This document shows positions 9,026 to 17,875 of a stretch of 64,000 bases of DNA, piece after piece (within the stretch, counting starts at the first letter, position 1; each line of letters begins with the position of its first letter). Below the pieces are notes generated by a model that worked only from the letters and a program-made list of their open reading frames with translations, made no database searches and was not told the DNA's origin. The stretch is taken from positions 806,001 through 870,000 of the forward strand of contig CAVYML010000009.1 of NCBI GenBank assembly GCA_963769605.1. Reading direction: 5' to 3'. This DNA is from Fen-1254 sp963769605. GTDB lineage: Bacteria; Bacteroidota; Ignavibacteria; UBA10030. The position numbers and the translations under genes are program-made.

Positions 9026-9424
9026 TTATAGGAAATCTCCGCCGTAAGCCCATGTTGTGGATGGACGTCCATCCGAACCAATAGTAACAGTAATTGTGTT
9101 GGTTGGAGCCGAAGCCGATGATCCTACAATCGTGACTGTTTGAGCAGCAACAGTTATACTGTAACTCCCATTTTCATTCGTCACCAATTTTGATGGAATG
9201 GTATAAGTAGTACCATTGCCCGTATATGCATTTCCACCGCCGCCCATGGAAGTAGGCCGAATGCGGAATTGATATGCATTGGCAGCAAGATTGTTAATAT
9301 CGTTGACTATAGCATCTTTATTCGCCTGCACACTTTGTGCGCTGAAAAGACTCAATCCTACAGCAATCGCAATACCCACGATGATAACGCCTAGGATGAT
9401 AAGCAGAAGCTGTTGTTGACCCAT
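9026..9424 (-). CDS. Short pilin-like membrane-anchored protein
   Basis: 132 residues. N-terminus MGQQQLLLIILGVIIVGIAI is one long hydrophobic helix, then SLFSAQSVQANKDAIVNDINNL (amphipathic helix), then a Gly/Ser/Thr-rich beta portion ending STTWAYGGDFL. This is the alpha1-plus-globular-domain layout of type IV pilins, but there is no basic prepilin leader with a Gly-Phe/Glu5 cleavage site. From memory, similar short proteins with an MGQQQLLLI start occur in Ignavibacteria and relatives without a known role. Strong ribosome site AAAGGAG ahead of ATG and a strong terminator suggest abundant expression. Confidence 0.6.
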   Translation of the reverse strand: MGQQQLLLIILGVIIVGIAIAVGLSLFSAQSVQANKDAIVNDINNLAANAYQFRIRPTSMGGGGNAYTGNGTTYTIPSKLVTNENGSYSITVAAQTVTIVGSSASAPTNTITVTIGSDGRPSTTWAYGGDFL

Positions 9425-10018
9425 TATTTTCTCCTTTGTATGTTAATAATTATTTTTCCGATCTGGCATATATCACTCAAAAATCATTCCATATATTAAA
9501 TCGGTCGTTTAATACAAAAATCGCTGTTTTATCGGAACTTTATCGGTCATAATTACCGTTTAAAAAACGATGAATTGTAAATTGTAAATAGAGTATGTTC
9601 AAAGTAATCCAGGTAAATGAGTACAGATTTTCAAGACTACCGAGCATGGTTTTAAAAGATCGTCTCGGAGAAATGCCTGATTTGTCATTTTTCTACGTAT
9701 CACTTGATAATGCCTATTATTCTCTGTCCTGAATCCGGATTACGGGATATGTATAAAGGAATGGATATTTACTTTGTATTGCATACTCAAGCGTTTCGAA
9801 CGGCCTGCCTGCTACAGGTAGAAAAACCAGAGAAGAGTGAAAATCCGAAATTCAATATCCGCTTGAAGCATGTCTGATAGATTATAATGGAGTGTGAATG
9901 ACAAAACCGCTTTTTCTTATGCTCTTCTTGCAGGAGGATTTTATATATTAATCGCACATTTAATAGTAATAAAACATATATGCGGAAATAATTACCGATA
10001 CGGGAAAGTATCTTATAC
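9425..10018. other. AT-rich intergenic region, no convincing gene
   Basis: About 590 bases between the cold-shock terminator and the pilin-like gene, presumably containing the pilin promoter. Two overlapping frames on opposite strands (9787-10020 - and 9894-10079 +) have no protein-like features. A short 7-bp repeat (AATTGTA twice, then AATAGAG) lies at 9573-9593. Confidence 0.5.
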
Positions 10019-10048
10019 AAAAAAAGCCTTGCATAAATGCAAGGCTTT
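10019..10048 (-). terminator. Rho-independent terminator of the cold-shock gene
   Basis: Perfect 10-bp stem AGCCTTGCAT/ATGCAAGGCT with a 2-base spacer in the loop, followed on the - strand by seven U, 27 bases after the stop of the cold-shock gene. Confidence 0.9.
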
Positions 10049-10075
10049 GAAGTTTTTTCACAAAACAGTAAAGTT

Positions 10076-10276
10076 TTAGACTTTGCTTACTTGTGCGGCT
10101 TGCAGGCCTTTGGGACCTTGCTCAACATTGAATTCAACGCGATCGCCTTCATTTAAGGTTTTGTAACCTTCGCCGACAATTGCTTTGAAATGAACGAATA
10201 CATCTTCGCCATTGTTTCTTTTAATGAATCCAAAGCCTTTTGCAGCGTTGAACCATTTTACTGTTCCCTGCTCCAT
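10076..10276 (-). CDS. Cold-shock protein, CspA family
   Basis: 66 residues, the standard length of a single cold-shock domain. Begins MEQGTVKWFNAAKGFGFI, which contains RNP1 (KGFGFI), followed by RNP2 as DVFVHF. Binds single-stranded RNA/DNA and acts as an RNA chaperone in the cytoplasm. GGAAG precedes the ATG. Stands alone with its own terminator; the 367 bases upstream hold no gene and could include a long 5' leader, which is common for csp genes but not shown here. Confidence 0.95.
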   Translation of the reverse strand: MEQGTVKWFNAAKGFGFIKRNNGEDVFVHFKAIVGEGYKTLNEGDRVEFNVEQGPKGLQAAQVSKV

Positions 10277-10643
10277 AGGAAACTTCCTTTCTTATTGAGG
10301 AATTAATAAATGTACCCGAGGCTGTTCGCCAGATGTTCTTGGCTTTTTCACAGATTAATTATGAATCGCCTTTAAAAATGGTCGATGCACAATTATTGAT
10401 AGACCTCGTGAAGCATCCTAACACGTGGAACACAGAGACTCTATCCGAAGCTGTTGTAAAGCACGATGTTGTTTTTACTACAACACATCGGTCCGTCAGC
10501 GCGAAAACGGAGTACGTGAATTGTTGTTTTAAATATAGATAATGGAACAGCAAAAAGCAATATTTCTGACCAAGAATATTGCATTCTTTTCCCGCTCTTT
10601 GTATCTTGCCATAAGCGAGAATATCACATAAGGCTTTAAAATT
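10277..10643. other. Divergent intergenic region
   Basis: Promoter region for the cold-shock gene (- strand) and the response regulator (+ strand). It contains an imperfect hairpin CGATGTTGT / ACAACACATCG at about 10459-10485. A 69-codon frame at 10333-10542 (+) has no recognisable features and I do not call it. Confidence 0.4.
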
Positions 10644-11015
10644 ATGAAAATCAAGAAAAACGTACTTGTCATCGATGATGAAGAGATATGGCGGCTTATG
10701 ATTCGCCGTTTTTTGGAAAATAGGGGCTATTCTGTCAAAACGGTCGGAAGCGGGCCGGAAGCTATTCGGATGCTCTCTTCGTTCACGCCTGACATTATTT
10801 TAAGCGATGTCCGGATGCCCGAAATGAATGGATTTGATTTTTTAGATACCGTCCGCCAGGCGCCGATCACCGCTAAAATTCCGGTTGTTTTTTTCTCTGC
10901 GATTGATGATTTTGACGCACGAAAAACAGCGAGAGATCTCGGCGCTATCGATTTTATCGTAAAGCCGTTCAATGAAAAAGAGATATCATTTATTCTTTCA
11001 AAGTACCTCGCATAA
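10644..11015 (+). CDS. Single-domain response regulator (CheY-like)
   Basis: 123 residues, one receiver domain only. Acidic pair in VLVIDDEE, phospho-acceptor Asp in IILSDVRMPEMNGFDFL, Ser in VFFSAIDD (the Thr/Ser switch position) and Lys in FIVKPFNEKE. No output domain, so it signals through protein contacts. It lies 49 bases ahead of a hybrid kinase on the same strand, making that kinase the likely partner. Confidence 0.9.
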   Translation: MKIKKNVLVIDDEEIWRLMIRRFLENRGYSVKTVGSGPEAIRMLSSFTPDIILSDVRMPEMNGFDFLDTVRQAPITAKIPVVFFSAIDDFDARKTARDLGAIDFIVKPFNEKEISFILSKYLA

Positions 11016-11064
11016 GACCCTTTTGGTTGACAAGGGGAAATAACATATTGACTGCAAAAAAGCT

Positions 11065-13302
11065 ATGTTCGGAATCAATTTCCAAAACCTCAAAAAATTT
11101 CGCGTCTCTCTAGGACCGGTCGAACAGGCCCAGATTGTCGTTTCGTTTGTTGTTGTCGCTTCGCTCATCACGATCGTCGTATTGCGATGGACAAGCGGAC
11201 ACACGTTGGAATGGCTGTTGTTCGGCAGCGTCATTACTGTCGGCGCGTTCGGATTCATCATCGTTACCGTCACGCTCAAATACGGCCGGCTTTTTGAAGA
11301 ACAAAAACAAGAGCTGATCGCATTGAATGCATTCACGGAATCCATGAATCGCTCGGTGACGATTCAGTTCCTTCTCCAAAATGCTCTGCAGGAAGTACGA
11401 AGGCTCCTTGATATTGAATACGGATGGATTTTCCGGACAGAGGGAAACACTTTATCATTAAGCGCACAACGCGGTACGGAAGAGCTCGATAGTTCCGTGC
11501 TTGATTCAACTGTCGATCTTTCCGACGAACGTTTTGCGTGGGTTTATAATCCCAAAATAGTGAAGCGGAAAAAAACATCAAAAAAAAATTCTACGGAACA
11601 GTGGCAATATGGAATGATCGGATCGTGGGCGTCAACGCCTATACTCATGAAAGATCAATTTTCCGGCGTTATGATAGCAGCAAGTAAAAAACACAATGCT
11701 TTCAGTCATAAACAAGTTGAGCTCATGACCGCGTTTGCCAATCAACTCGGCATTGCAATGGAAAACGCCGCTTTATTCGACCGCCTTATCAAATCTGAAG
11801 AACGCTATGCAGACCTTTTTGAACACTCGCCCGATATGTCCCATATCGTCAATCAAGAAGGAGTGATTGTAAGCTGCAACCAAACGGAAGCGTCGCGCCT
11901 CGGTTACATGAAAGAAGATATCATCGGCCAATCGATTTTAAAATTGTATCCGAAAGAGTACCACAGCTCCATCAATAAAATGCTGCAGGATATATTCAAA
12001 CATCATTATGAAATCAAGGATTTGGAGGAAAAATTTTTAACGGCAAACGGGGATCAGGTCGATGTGAGCATCAAAGCTTCTCTTATTCCGGATGAACAGG
12101 GAGAACCTATGCTTATGCGGGCCGTTGCCCGGGATATTACGGAAAAGAAAAAAATGGAAGCCAAGATCATCCATGCGCAGCGCATCGACAGCATCGGAAA
12201 TCTCGCCGGAGGGATTGCTCACGACTTCAACAACATTCTAACCAGTATTCTCGGATCTACGGCAATCATGCGCCGTAAGATAAAGCACGAAAGTGAATGG
12301 TATCATTTTGTCGAGATTATAGAAACTGCCGCAAAACGCGGGGCTTCTCTGACACGGCAGCTTCTCACCTTTGCGCGGAAAAGCACGGCTCATTTCCGTC
12401 CCATCATTGTCAATGATATTATTCAAGAGACCCTCCATCTTTTCGGACGAAGCATCGATAAAACGATCTCGATCAAAACTAACTTTTCCCAGGATACGTA
12501 CATTATCAACGGAGACGATGGACAAATTCAGCAGGCTCTTCTGAATCTCCTTATCAATGCGCGGGATGCTATGCCCGACGGAGGGGTTGTCACTATTGCT
12601 ACATCAAAGATTGCCTTACAAAAAGAAACTCTTAAAAGCGGAGAACATCGTGAGGGAAACCATGTTGCTATTTCTATTGCGGACACCGGTACGGGGATGG
12701 ACGCAGAAATCCTACAGCATATTTTTGAACCTTTCTTTACGACAAAGAATCAGGGGAAAGGAACCGGGCTCGGTTTATCCGTTGTCTACGGCGTTATCAA
12801 TGCCCATAACGGTTTCATTACAGTCAACAGTCAATTCGGAGTTGGATCGGAATTCATCGTACATCTCCCCCTTCACCCGGTGACGGAGACCTTTCGACGC
12901 CCGCTCCGGAAGCAAAAACTTGCGCACGGAAACGAACATATACTTGTTGTTGATGATGAAAAAGATGTCGCAGGTGTTATCGCGGAAATGCTTGAATCGC
13001 TCGGTTATCAGGTGAGCGCTGTGCACAGCGGTTTAACTGCCGTCGATCTTTTTAAAAAGAAAAAACGTTACGACGCGTTGATCCTCGATCTTAATATGCC
13101 GAGAATGAGCGGACAGGAGACTTTCTTTAAGCTCAAAGAAATCGATCCGCAAGTACGCGTTATTATAGCAACAGGATACAGCAACCGCATCATCGATACT
13201 TCTCCTCTGCGCGATCATGCGAATGCTCTCCTGCAGAAACCTTTTCAAATTGAAGAACTTTCCAAAACTCTCCGAACCGTTCTCGACGAGGGAAAAAATT
13301 GA
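11065..13302 (+). CDS. Hybrid sensor histidine kinase (TM-GAF-PAS-HisKA-HATPase-REC)
   Basis: 745 residues. Two transmembrane helices at about 20-75, a GAF-like region at about 95-240 (ending MTAFANQLGIAMENAALF), a PAS domain at about 250-370 ending RDITEKKK, then the H box GGIAHDFNNILTSI with the phospho-accepting His, N box NLLINARDAM, G1 DTGTGMD and G2 GTGLGLSVVYG. A C-terminal receiver follows (HILVVDDE, LILDLNMPRMSG, LLQKPF). The layout implies a phosphorelay from His to the internal Asp, possibly with the stand-alone regulator upstream as a second acceptor. The ligand is unknown. Confidence 0.92.
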   Translation: MFGINFQNLKKFRVSLGPVEQAQIVVSFVVVASLITIVVLRWTSGHTLEWLLFGSVITVGAFGFIIVTVTLKYGRLFEEQKQELIALNAFTESMNRSVTIQFLLQNALQEVRRLLDIEYGWIFRTEGNTLSLSAQRGTEELDSSVLDSTVDLSDERFAWVYNPKIVKRKKTSKKNSTEQWQYGMIGSWASTPILMKDQFSGVMIAASKKHNAFSHKQVELMTAFANQLGIAMENAALFDRLIKSEERYADLFEHSPDMSHIVNQEGVIVSCNQTEASRLGYMKEDIIGQSILKLYPKEYHSSINKMLQDIFKHHYEIKDLEEKFLTANGDQVDVSIKASLIPDEQGEPMLMRAVARDITEKKKMEAKIIHAQRIDSIGNLAGGIAHDFNNILTSILGSTAIMRRKIKHESEWYHFVEIIETAAKRGASLTRQLLTFARKSTAHFRPIIVNDIIQETLHLFGRSIDKTISIKTNFSQDTYIINGDDGQIQQALLNLLINARDAMPDGGVVTIATSKIALQKETLKSGEHREGNHVAISIADTGTGMDAEILQHIFEPFFTTKNQGKGTGLGLSVVYGVINAHNGFITVNSQFGVGSEFIVHLPLHPVTETFRRPLRKQKLAHGNEHILVVDDEKDVAGVIAEMLESLGYQVSAVHSGLTAVDLFKKKKRYDALILDLNMPRMSGQETFFKLKEIDPQVRVIIATGYSNRIIDTSPLRDHANALLQKPFQIEELSKTLRTVLDEGKN

Positions 13303-13426
13303 TCAACGGTTCGGGAAGAATTTTAGAAAACACGAGAATCAATTTCTTTTCTTGAAAGTGGTTGAAATAATCACTACACTTTAAAAAAACCTTCATAGGC
13401 ACAGTCTTCAATCGGATGCAAAACGT

Positions 13427-14203
13427 ATGACTTTGGAACAATTCGCTGAAGGATTAAAGCAGCTTCGCATTGAAAAGCAGCTTTCCCTTCTGGATATTTC
13501 GACCGAAACGCGGATCAATATCAAATTTCTTGCGGCGATCGAAAACGGTCAGTTTTATATGCTTCCCCAGACATACATTCGTGCGTTTCTCCGGGAGTAC
13601 AGCCTCATGGTTAGTGACAGACCGGACGAGATACTCCTACAATACAATGAAATTGCCATGTCTTCTCCCCCGCCTGCTCCATTGCAAAGATCGACGTCCC
13701 TGTCAACGCATAATTCCGGAGCGGGAGTATGGGCATTTGTTCCACAGCATGCATGGTTTTTTATTGCCGGGCTTGCTATCGTTGTCATCGTTCTCATTTC
13801 CTGGTTCGCCGTCTCTTTTCCGCCTGCCCAGCATTCGTCCAAAACCCCTGAAATTCCGTTTGAGAAGATCGTTCAAGAAAATGAAGCGGCTGCTATTTCT
13901 CAGAACCCCGTGCCGCAGCCACAGACTCCCGTGCAGCCTAAAACCGACAGTCTGACTCTAGAAATGACAACCTCTGATTCCGTATGGATCAACCTTCTGA
14001 TCGATAATAAAAAATCGGAACAACATCTTGTTGGTCCTCGCCGGAAATATTCTTGGACTGCCAAAGAGCGCTTCGCCGTAACAATGGGAAATGCCGGGGG
14101 TGCCACGTTTCAACTCAATGGAAAAGACCTTGGAATGCTTGGAAAGCGCGGGGCAGTCCTGCGTAATATGATCCTGACAGAAGCCAACCTCCGCGTGCAG
14201 TAA
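13427..14203 (+). CDS. rodZ: RodZ-like cytoskeletal membrane protein
   Basis: 258 residues: N-terminal HTH_25 domain (about 5-85; LRIEKQLSLLDISTETRI, ENGQFYMLPQTYIRAFLREY), a single transmembrane helix at about 108-128, a Pro/Gln-rich linker, and a C-terminal DUF4115-type beta domain (DSVWINLLIDNKKSEQ to GKDLGMLGKRGAVLRNMILT). RodZ links MreB filaments to the elongation machinery. The symbol follows domain architecture; DUF4115 HTH proteins outside Gammaproteobacteria are less well studied. It sits 22 bases ahead of ligA. Confidence 0.75.
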   Translation: MTLEQFAEGLKQLRIEKQLSLLDISTETRINIKFLAAIENGQFYMLPQTYIRAFLREYSLMVSDRPDEILLQYNEIAMSSPPPAPLQRSTSLSTHNSGAGVWAFVPQHAWFFIAGLAIVVIVLISWFAVSFPPAQHSSKTPEIPFEKIVQENEAAAISQNPVPQPQTPVQPKTDSLTLEMTTSDSVWINLLIDNKKSEQHLVGPRRKYSWTAKERFAVTMGNAGGATFQLNGKDLGMLGKRGAVLRNMILTEANLRVQ

Positions 14204-14225
14204 GACTGCGGCACCGAGGAGCGTT

Positions 14226-16235
14226 ATGCAACCGGACGTTGAAAAAGAAATCGAATATCTTCGTAATCAGATTCTCGACCACGATTATCGGTACTACACT
14301 CTGGCCCAACCTGTAATTTCAGACGAAGAATACGACCTCTTGATGCACAGGCTTCTTTCGCTGGAACAGCAGCATCCGGAGTTCCTCACTCCCGATTCTC
14401 CCAGCCAGCGTGTAGGCGGTCAACCGCTGAAAGAATTTTCTACAGTGACTCACGATGTTCCTATGCTCAGTTTGTCCAACACGTACAGCGAAGACGACAT
14501 ACGGGACTTCGACCGCAGAATTGCAGATGCATTGGGAATCGGCGCCTACCGGTACGTCTGCGAACTTAAGTTCGATGGTATTGCAGTGACGCTGCACTAC
14601 CGGGGCGGCATTCTTACGCTCGGCGCAACGCGCGGCGACGGGACACAGGGAGATGATATTTCTCAAAATTTAAAAACTATCCGGTCTATTCCATTGCGTC
14701 TTCATGCTCAGCATCCTGTTCCGGATTTTTGTGAAGTGCGAGGAGAAGTTTTCATGAAGCGTTCCGATTTTGAACAAATGAATGAGGAACGACTTTTATC
14801 CGGAGAAAAAACTTTTGTAAATCCCCGAAACTCGACTGCCGGCACATTGAAACTTCAGGATCCGAAATTAGTTGCCCAGCGGCCGCTGAATTTTATCGCC
14901 TATTATCTCCGTTCTCCTGGAAGTGACTTGCAGAGCCACAGCCAATGCCTTGCCGTTTTAAAAGAATATGGGTTGCCGGTCAGCGGGCAATCACAGATTT
15001 GCACGGCTATCGATGAGGTTATTGCATATTGGAAAACATGGGAACAGAACCGGGAGACACTACCATTCGATATCGACGGTATTGTCGTTAAGCTCGACGC
15101 TCTTGCACAACAGGAACAACTCGGCTCTATCGCAAAAAGTCCGCGTTGGGCTGTCGCATTCAAATTTGCTTCCAGACAGGCGGAAACGCTTATCAAGGGA
15201 ATTCATTTGCAAATCGGGAGACTAGGAACCGTTACACCGGTCGCCGACCTTGAGCCGGTCTTTCTGGGAGGCACAACTGTGATGCACGCCACATTGCATA
15301 ATGCCGAGTATGTTAAAAAGCTTGACATTCGTTTGACAGATCACGTAATTGTTGAAAAGGGCGGAGATGTCATTCCAAAGGTCAGCAGCGTCATTTTGGA
15401 AAAACGCCGTAAAGGAGCACAAGCTTTTAAGTTCCCAGCAGCCTGTCCGGAATGCGGTGCAAAGTTATTCCGCCCGGAAGGTGAAGCCAATTATTTTTGT
15501 GAAAATAGCGAATGTCCTGCGCAAATCAAGGGTCGGATTCAGCATTTTGGAAGCCGGGGAGCAATGGACATCGAGGGACTCGGCGAAGCGAACGTGGAAC
15601 AACTCGTTCTTTGCGGACTCCTGAAAAATAGTGCGGATATCTTTGATTTGCATAAAAAAAAGGATATTTTAATTGATCTGGAACGGTGGGGTCAAAAAAG
15701 CGTCAAAAATTTGCTGGATGCTGTCGAAAAGAGTAAAAAGCAGAAATTTCCCCGCGTCCTTTTTGCACTCGGTATTCGGCATGTGGGTGCAAATATTGCA
15801 CAGCGGATTGTTAAAAAATTTCGTACAATACAGCAATTGGAATCTGCCTCCATCGACGAACTGAAAGAACTTGAGGGAATTGGTCCGCAGATAGCTGAAA
15901 GTATTGTTCGATATTTTGCCGATAAACATAACCGGGCAATTGTAAAACGACTAACAATGGCCGGTGTGACGATGGAGGAAAAGGAACGATCCATGGCAGG
16001 ATCGGATCCTTTGGCAGGAAAAGTTTTCGTTATAACAGGCGCCTTAACAACAATGAACAGGAACGAGGCGAAAGAGCGCATCGAATCGTCGGGCGGAAAA
16101 GTTTCTTCAACTGTAAGTGCAAAAACCGATTATGTCGTTGTCGGCGCCGATGCGGGATCGAAGCTGAAAAAAGCTCAGACATTAAAAATCCCGCTGATCG
16201 ATGAAAGGGATTTAATTGAGCTTTTAACAAAATAG
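14226..16235 (+). CDS. ligA: NAD-dependent DNA ligase LigA
   Basis: 669 residues, the usual length. Seals nicks using NAD+. Domain Ia at the N-terminus (HDYRYYTLAQPVISDEEYDLL), adenylation domain with the active-site Lys in CELKFDGIAVTL, RGDGTQGDD, EVRGEVF and IDGIVVKLD, OB fold, a zinc finger at about 405-430 (CPECGAKLF, then CENSECPAQIKG), helix-hairpin-helix repeats (FALGIRHVGANIAQRIV, LEGIGPQIAESI) and a C-terminal BRCT domain (GKVFVITGALTT to IPLIDERDLIELL). GAGGAG lies 5 bases before the ATG. Confidence 0.98.
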   Translation: MQPDVEKEIEYLRNQILDHDYRYYTLAQPVISDEEYDLLMHRLLSLEQQHPEFLTPDSPSQRVGGQPLKEFSTVTHDVPMLSLSNTYSEDDIRDFDRRIADALGIGAYRYVCELKFDGIAVTLHYRGGILTLGATRGDGTQGDDISQNLKTIRSIPLRLHAQHPVPDFCEVRGEVFMKRSDFEQMNEERLLSGEKTFVNPRNSTAGTLKLQDPKLVAQRPLNFIAYYLRSPGSDLQSHSQCLAVLKEYGLPVSGQSQICTAIDEVIAYWKTWEQNRETLPFDIDGIVVKLDALAQQEQLGSIAKSPRWAVAFKFASRQAETLIKGIHLQIGRLGTVTPVADLEPVFLGGTTVMHATLHNAEYVKKLDIRLTDHVIVEKGGDVIPKVSSVILEKRRKGAQAFKFPAACPECGAKLFRPEGEANYFCENSECPAQIKGRIQHFGSRGAMDIEGLGEANVEQLVLCGLLKNSADIFDLHKKKDILIDLERWGQKSVKNLLDAVEKSKKQKFPRVLFALGIRHVGANIAQRIVKKFRTIQQLESASIDELKELEGIGPQIAESIVRYFADKHNRAIVKRLTMAGVTMEEKERSMAGSDPLAGKVFVITGALTTMNRNEAKERIESSGGKVSSTVSAKTDYVVVGADAGSKLKKAQTLKIPLIDERDLIELLTK

Positions 16236-16274
16236 ATTCAAGACAACCATCATCCATATATTGGAGGGAGTCCT

Positions 16275-16931
16275 ATGTTTTCATTTCAACGTTTAGTAAT
16301 CTTCCTTCTGTTTGTTTGTTTATTCAGCATGCTTACCTCGGCTCAAACAAGAAGCGGGAAATTCGGTATCGGTCTTGGCGCAGACGGCACAGAACTTTTA
16401 GGCATATCTCCTAATGCGATCATGTCGTATGACGCCGGCCTCAATGCTTTTTATTCCATTACAGAGGGCGTCGGACTTCGTTCGTCTATGGGCATGGGTC
16501 AACTTGGTTGGAAATCTCCTGTGACGAAACAGAATCTTTCGACCAATATGATGTACGATAACCTTTATGTCAGCGCAGATTTTATGCCCAATAGTTCGTT
16601 AAATCCATTTGTTATGGCGGGCGTAGGAATAGTGATGTACGATCCGACAGATTCCATCGGGCACCGGATTCAAGATAAGACAAAGTATTCGAGCATTGAT
16701 CTGCATTATATCCTCGGCGGCGGATGCGATTACTTTATCAATGAATTCTGGTCGGTGACCGTCAAAGGCGAATATGTAATGACGAATGCTTGGCATTATT
16801 ACGGTGCCGGCCCTTCCGGCAAGGACAACAACTTTTTGCGTGTAGGTCTGGAAGTTCGTTATTACTTCTTCGATCAATCGTTCATCACCAAGATGCTGGA
16901 AGCAGTAAAGAATCGTTTCAAGAAAAATTAA
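16275..16931 (+). CDS. Outer-membrane beta-barrel protein
   Basis: 218 residues. Signal peptide ending LTSAQT, then alternating amphipathic strands (KFGIGLGADGTELLGI, SVTVKGEYVMTNAWHYYGAG) and a last strand FLRVGLEVRYYFF, typical of small OmpA/OmpW-type eight-stranded barrels. A basic tail (MLEAVKNRFKKN) follows the barrel. A strong GGAGGGAG site precedes the ATG. No specific function can be assigned; it shares a tight run with the next two genes. Confidence 0.75.
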   Translation: MFSFQRLVIFLLFVCLFSMLTSAQTRSGKFGIGLGADGTELLGISPNAIMSYDAGLNAFYSITEGVGLRSSMGMGQLGWKSPVTKQNLSTNMMYDNLYVSADFMPNSSLNPFVMAGVGIVMYDPTDSIGHRIQDKTKYSSIDLHYILGGGCDYFINEFWSVTVKGEYVMTNAWHYYGAGPSGKDNNFLRVGLEVRYYFFDQSFITKMLEAVKNRFKKN

Positions 16932-16937
16932 TAGTGA

Positions 16938-17477
16938 ATGTTTGAAAAAATTCGTTTTGCCATCGGAATGGCTTACGCACGATTCCATTTCCGCAGAAAA
17001 AAAGATCATGCGATGAACTTTACGAACATTCTAACTCGTGCGCACCGGGTTCTCGTGATATTTCCGGAAAAGGAATTCGATGCCGACTCGGCTTCAACTG
17101 TGCTGCGGTATCTCCTGCGCCGCTTTTCGGCGAGAGGAATACTTGTCCTAATCCGGAACGACTTTCTCCATGTTCTGTCAACAGCGCCGCCGGTCAAGAC
17201 TCTCATATATACAAAAGAAGATATTTCGCGCTGGTTCCTGCCGCGGCGTAGTATCCTGACACGTCTGACTTCTACTACGTTCGATGTTGCCCTTGATTTG
17301 AACGCAATGCTGTCACTTCCCGGCGCGTTTTTCTGTAAAGCATCCAATGCGCCTCTGCGTATTAGTTTTACGAAACCGGACGGAGATTTCTTCCATAATT
17401 TTCAGGTCCAATTGAAGGAATCCTCCAATACAGTGTCGATATTGAGAAATTTTCTAAAATGCCTGGATATGTTTTAA
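16938..17477 (+). CDS. Conserved-looking protein of unknown function
   Basis: 179 residues. No family recognised with certainty. A Rossmann-like alternation is visible: HRVLVIFPEKEFDADSAS, GILVLIRNDFLHVL, VKTLIYTKEDIS, FDVALDLNAML, then APLRISFTKPDGDFFHNFQV. The last segment resembles the N-terminal half of GT-9-like heptosyltransferases or Bacteroidota DUF6913 proteins, which is only a guess. The N-terminus is basic and amphipathic (MFEKIRFAIGMAYARFHFRRKK) and could sit on the membrane. It starts 6 bases after the barrel gene and lies 21 bases before the STAS gene, suggesting co-transcription. Confidence 0.6.
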   Translation: MFEKIRFAIGMAYARFHFRRKKDHAMNFTNILTRAHRVLVIFPEKEFDADSASTVLRYLLRRFSARGILVLIRNDFLHVLSTAPPVKTLIYTKEDISRWFLPRRSILTRLTSTTFDVALDLNAMLSLPGAFFCKASNAPLRISFTKPDGDFFHNFQVQLKESSNTVSILRNFLKCLDMF

Positions 17478-17498
17478 CCTGTTCAACGGAGTATCGCC

Positions 17499-17831
17499 AT
17501 GCACTTTGATATAAAGAAAAACGGCAAAGCAACAATCTTGAAAGTACACGACAAAAAATTAGATGCTGCCGTTTCACCGGATCTTAAGGGTGAGTTTCTC
17601 GTCCTCTGCACTGCGCAGCTGAAAGAACTTATTGTCGACCTTTCGGCTGTTGATTTTTGCGACAGCAGCGGATTGGGCGCGCTGCTTATCGCAGAACGTA
17701 AAATGAGGGAACATGGCGGCATTGTAAAACTTGTCGGCGTGCAGAAAAAAATTCTTACGTTGATTAAAATTTCACACCTGGATCGCACTTTTCAATTGTA
17801 CGATTCTCTTGCAGATGCGATTAAAAAATAG
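17499..17831 (+). CDS. STAS-domain anti-sigma factor antagonist
   Basis: 110 residues, one STAS domain. LIVDLSAVDFCDSSGLGALL carries the Ser of the DSSGL motif that is phosphorylated in SpoIIAA/RsbV-type antagonists. GIVKLVGVQKKILTLIKISH and FQLYDSLADAI complete the fold. Such proteins bind anti-sigma kinases to release a sigma factor, but no RsbW-like kinase is nearby, so the partner is unknown. CGGAG precedes the ATG. Confidence 0.88.
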   Translation: MHFDIKKNGKATILKVHDKKLDAAVSPDLKGEFLVLCTAQLKELIVDLSAVDFCDSSGLGALLIAERKMREHGGIVKLVGVQKKILTLIKISHLDRTFQLYDSLADAIKK

Positions 17832-17875
17832 GATATTTCCTTTCTCAAGAGGAAGGAAAGCAGCGCTGTTATTTC

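Noticed and set aside
9787..10020. 77-codon frame on the - strand
   Set aside because: AT-rich composition, overlaps an opposite-strand frame of similar size and the terminator; no protein-like pattern.
10333..10542. 69-codon frame upstream of the response regulator
   Set aside because: No ribosome site or family features; lies in a divergent promoter region with a hairpin.
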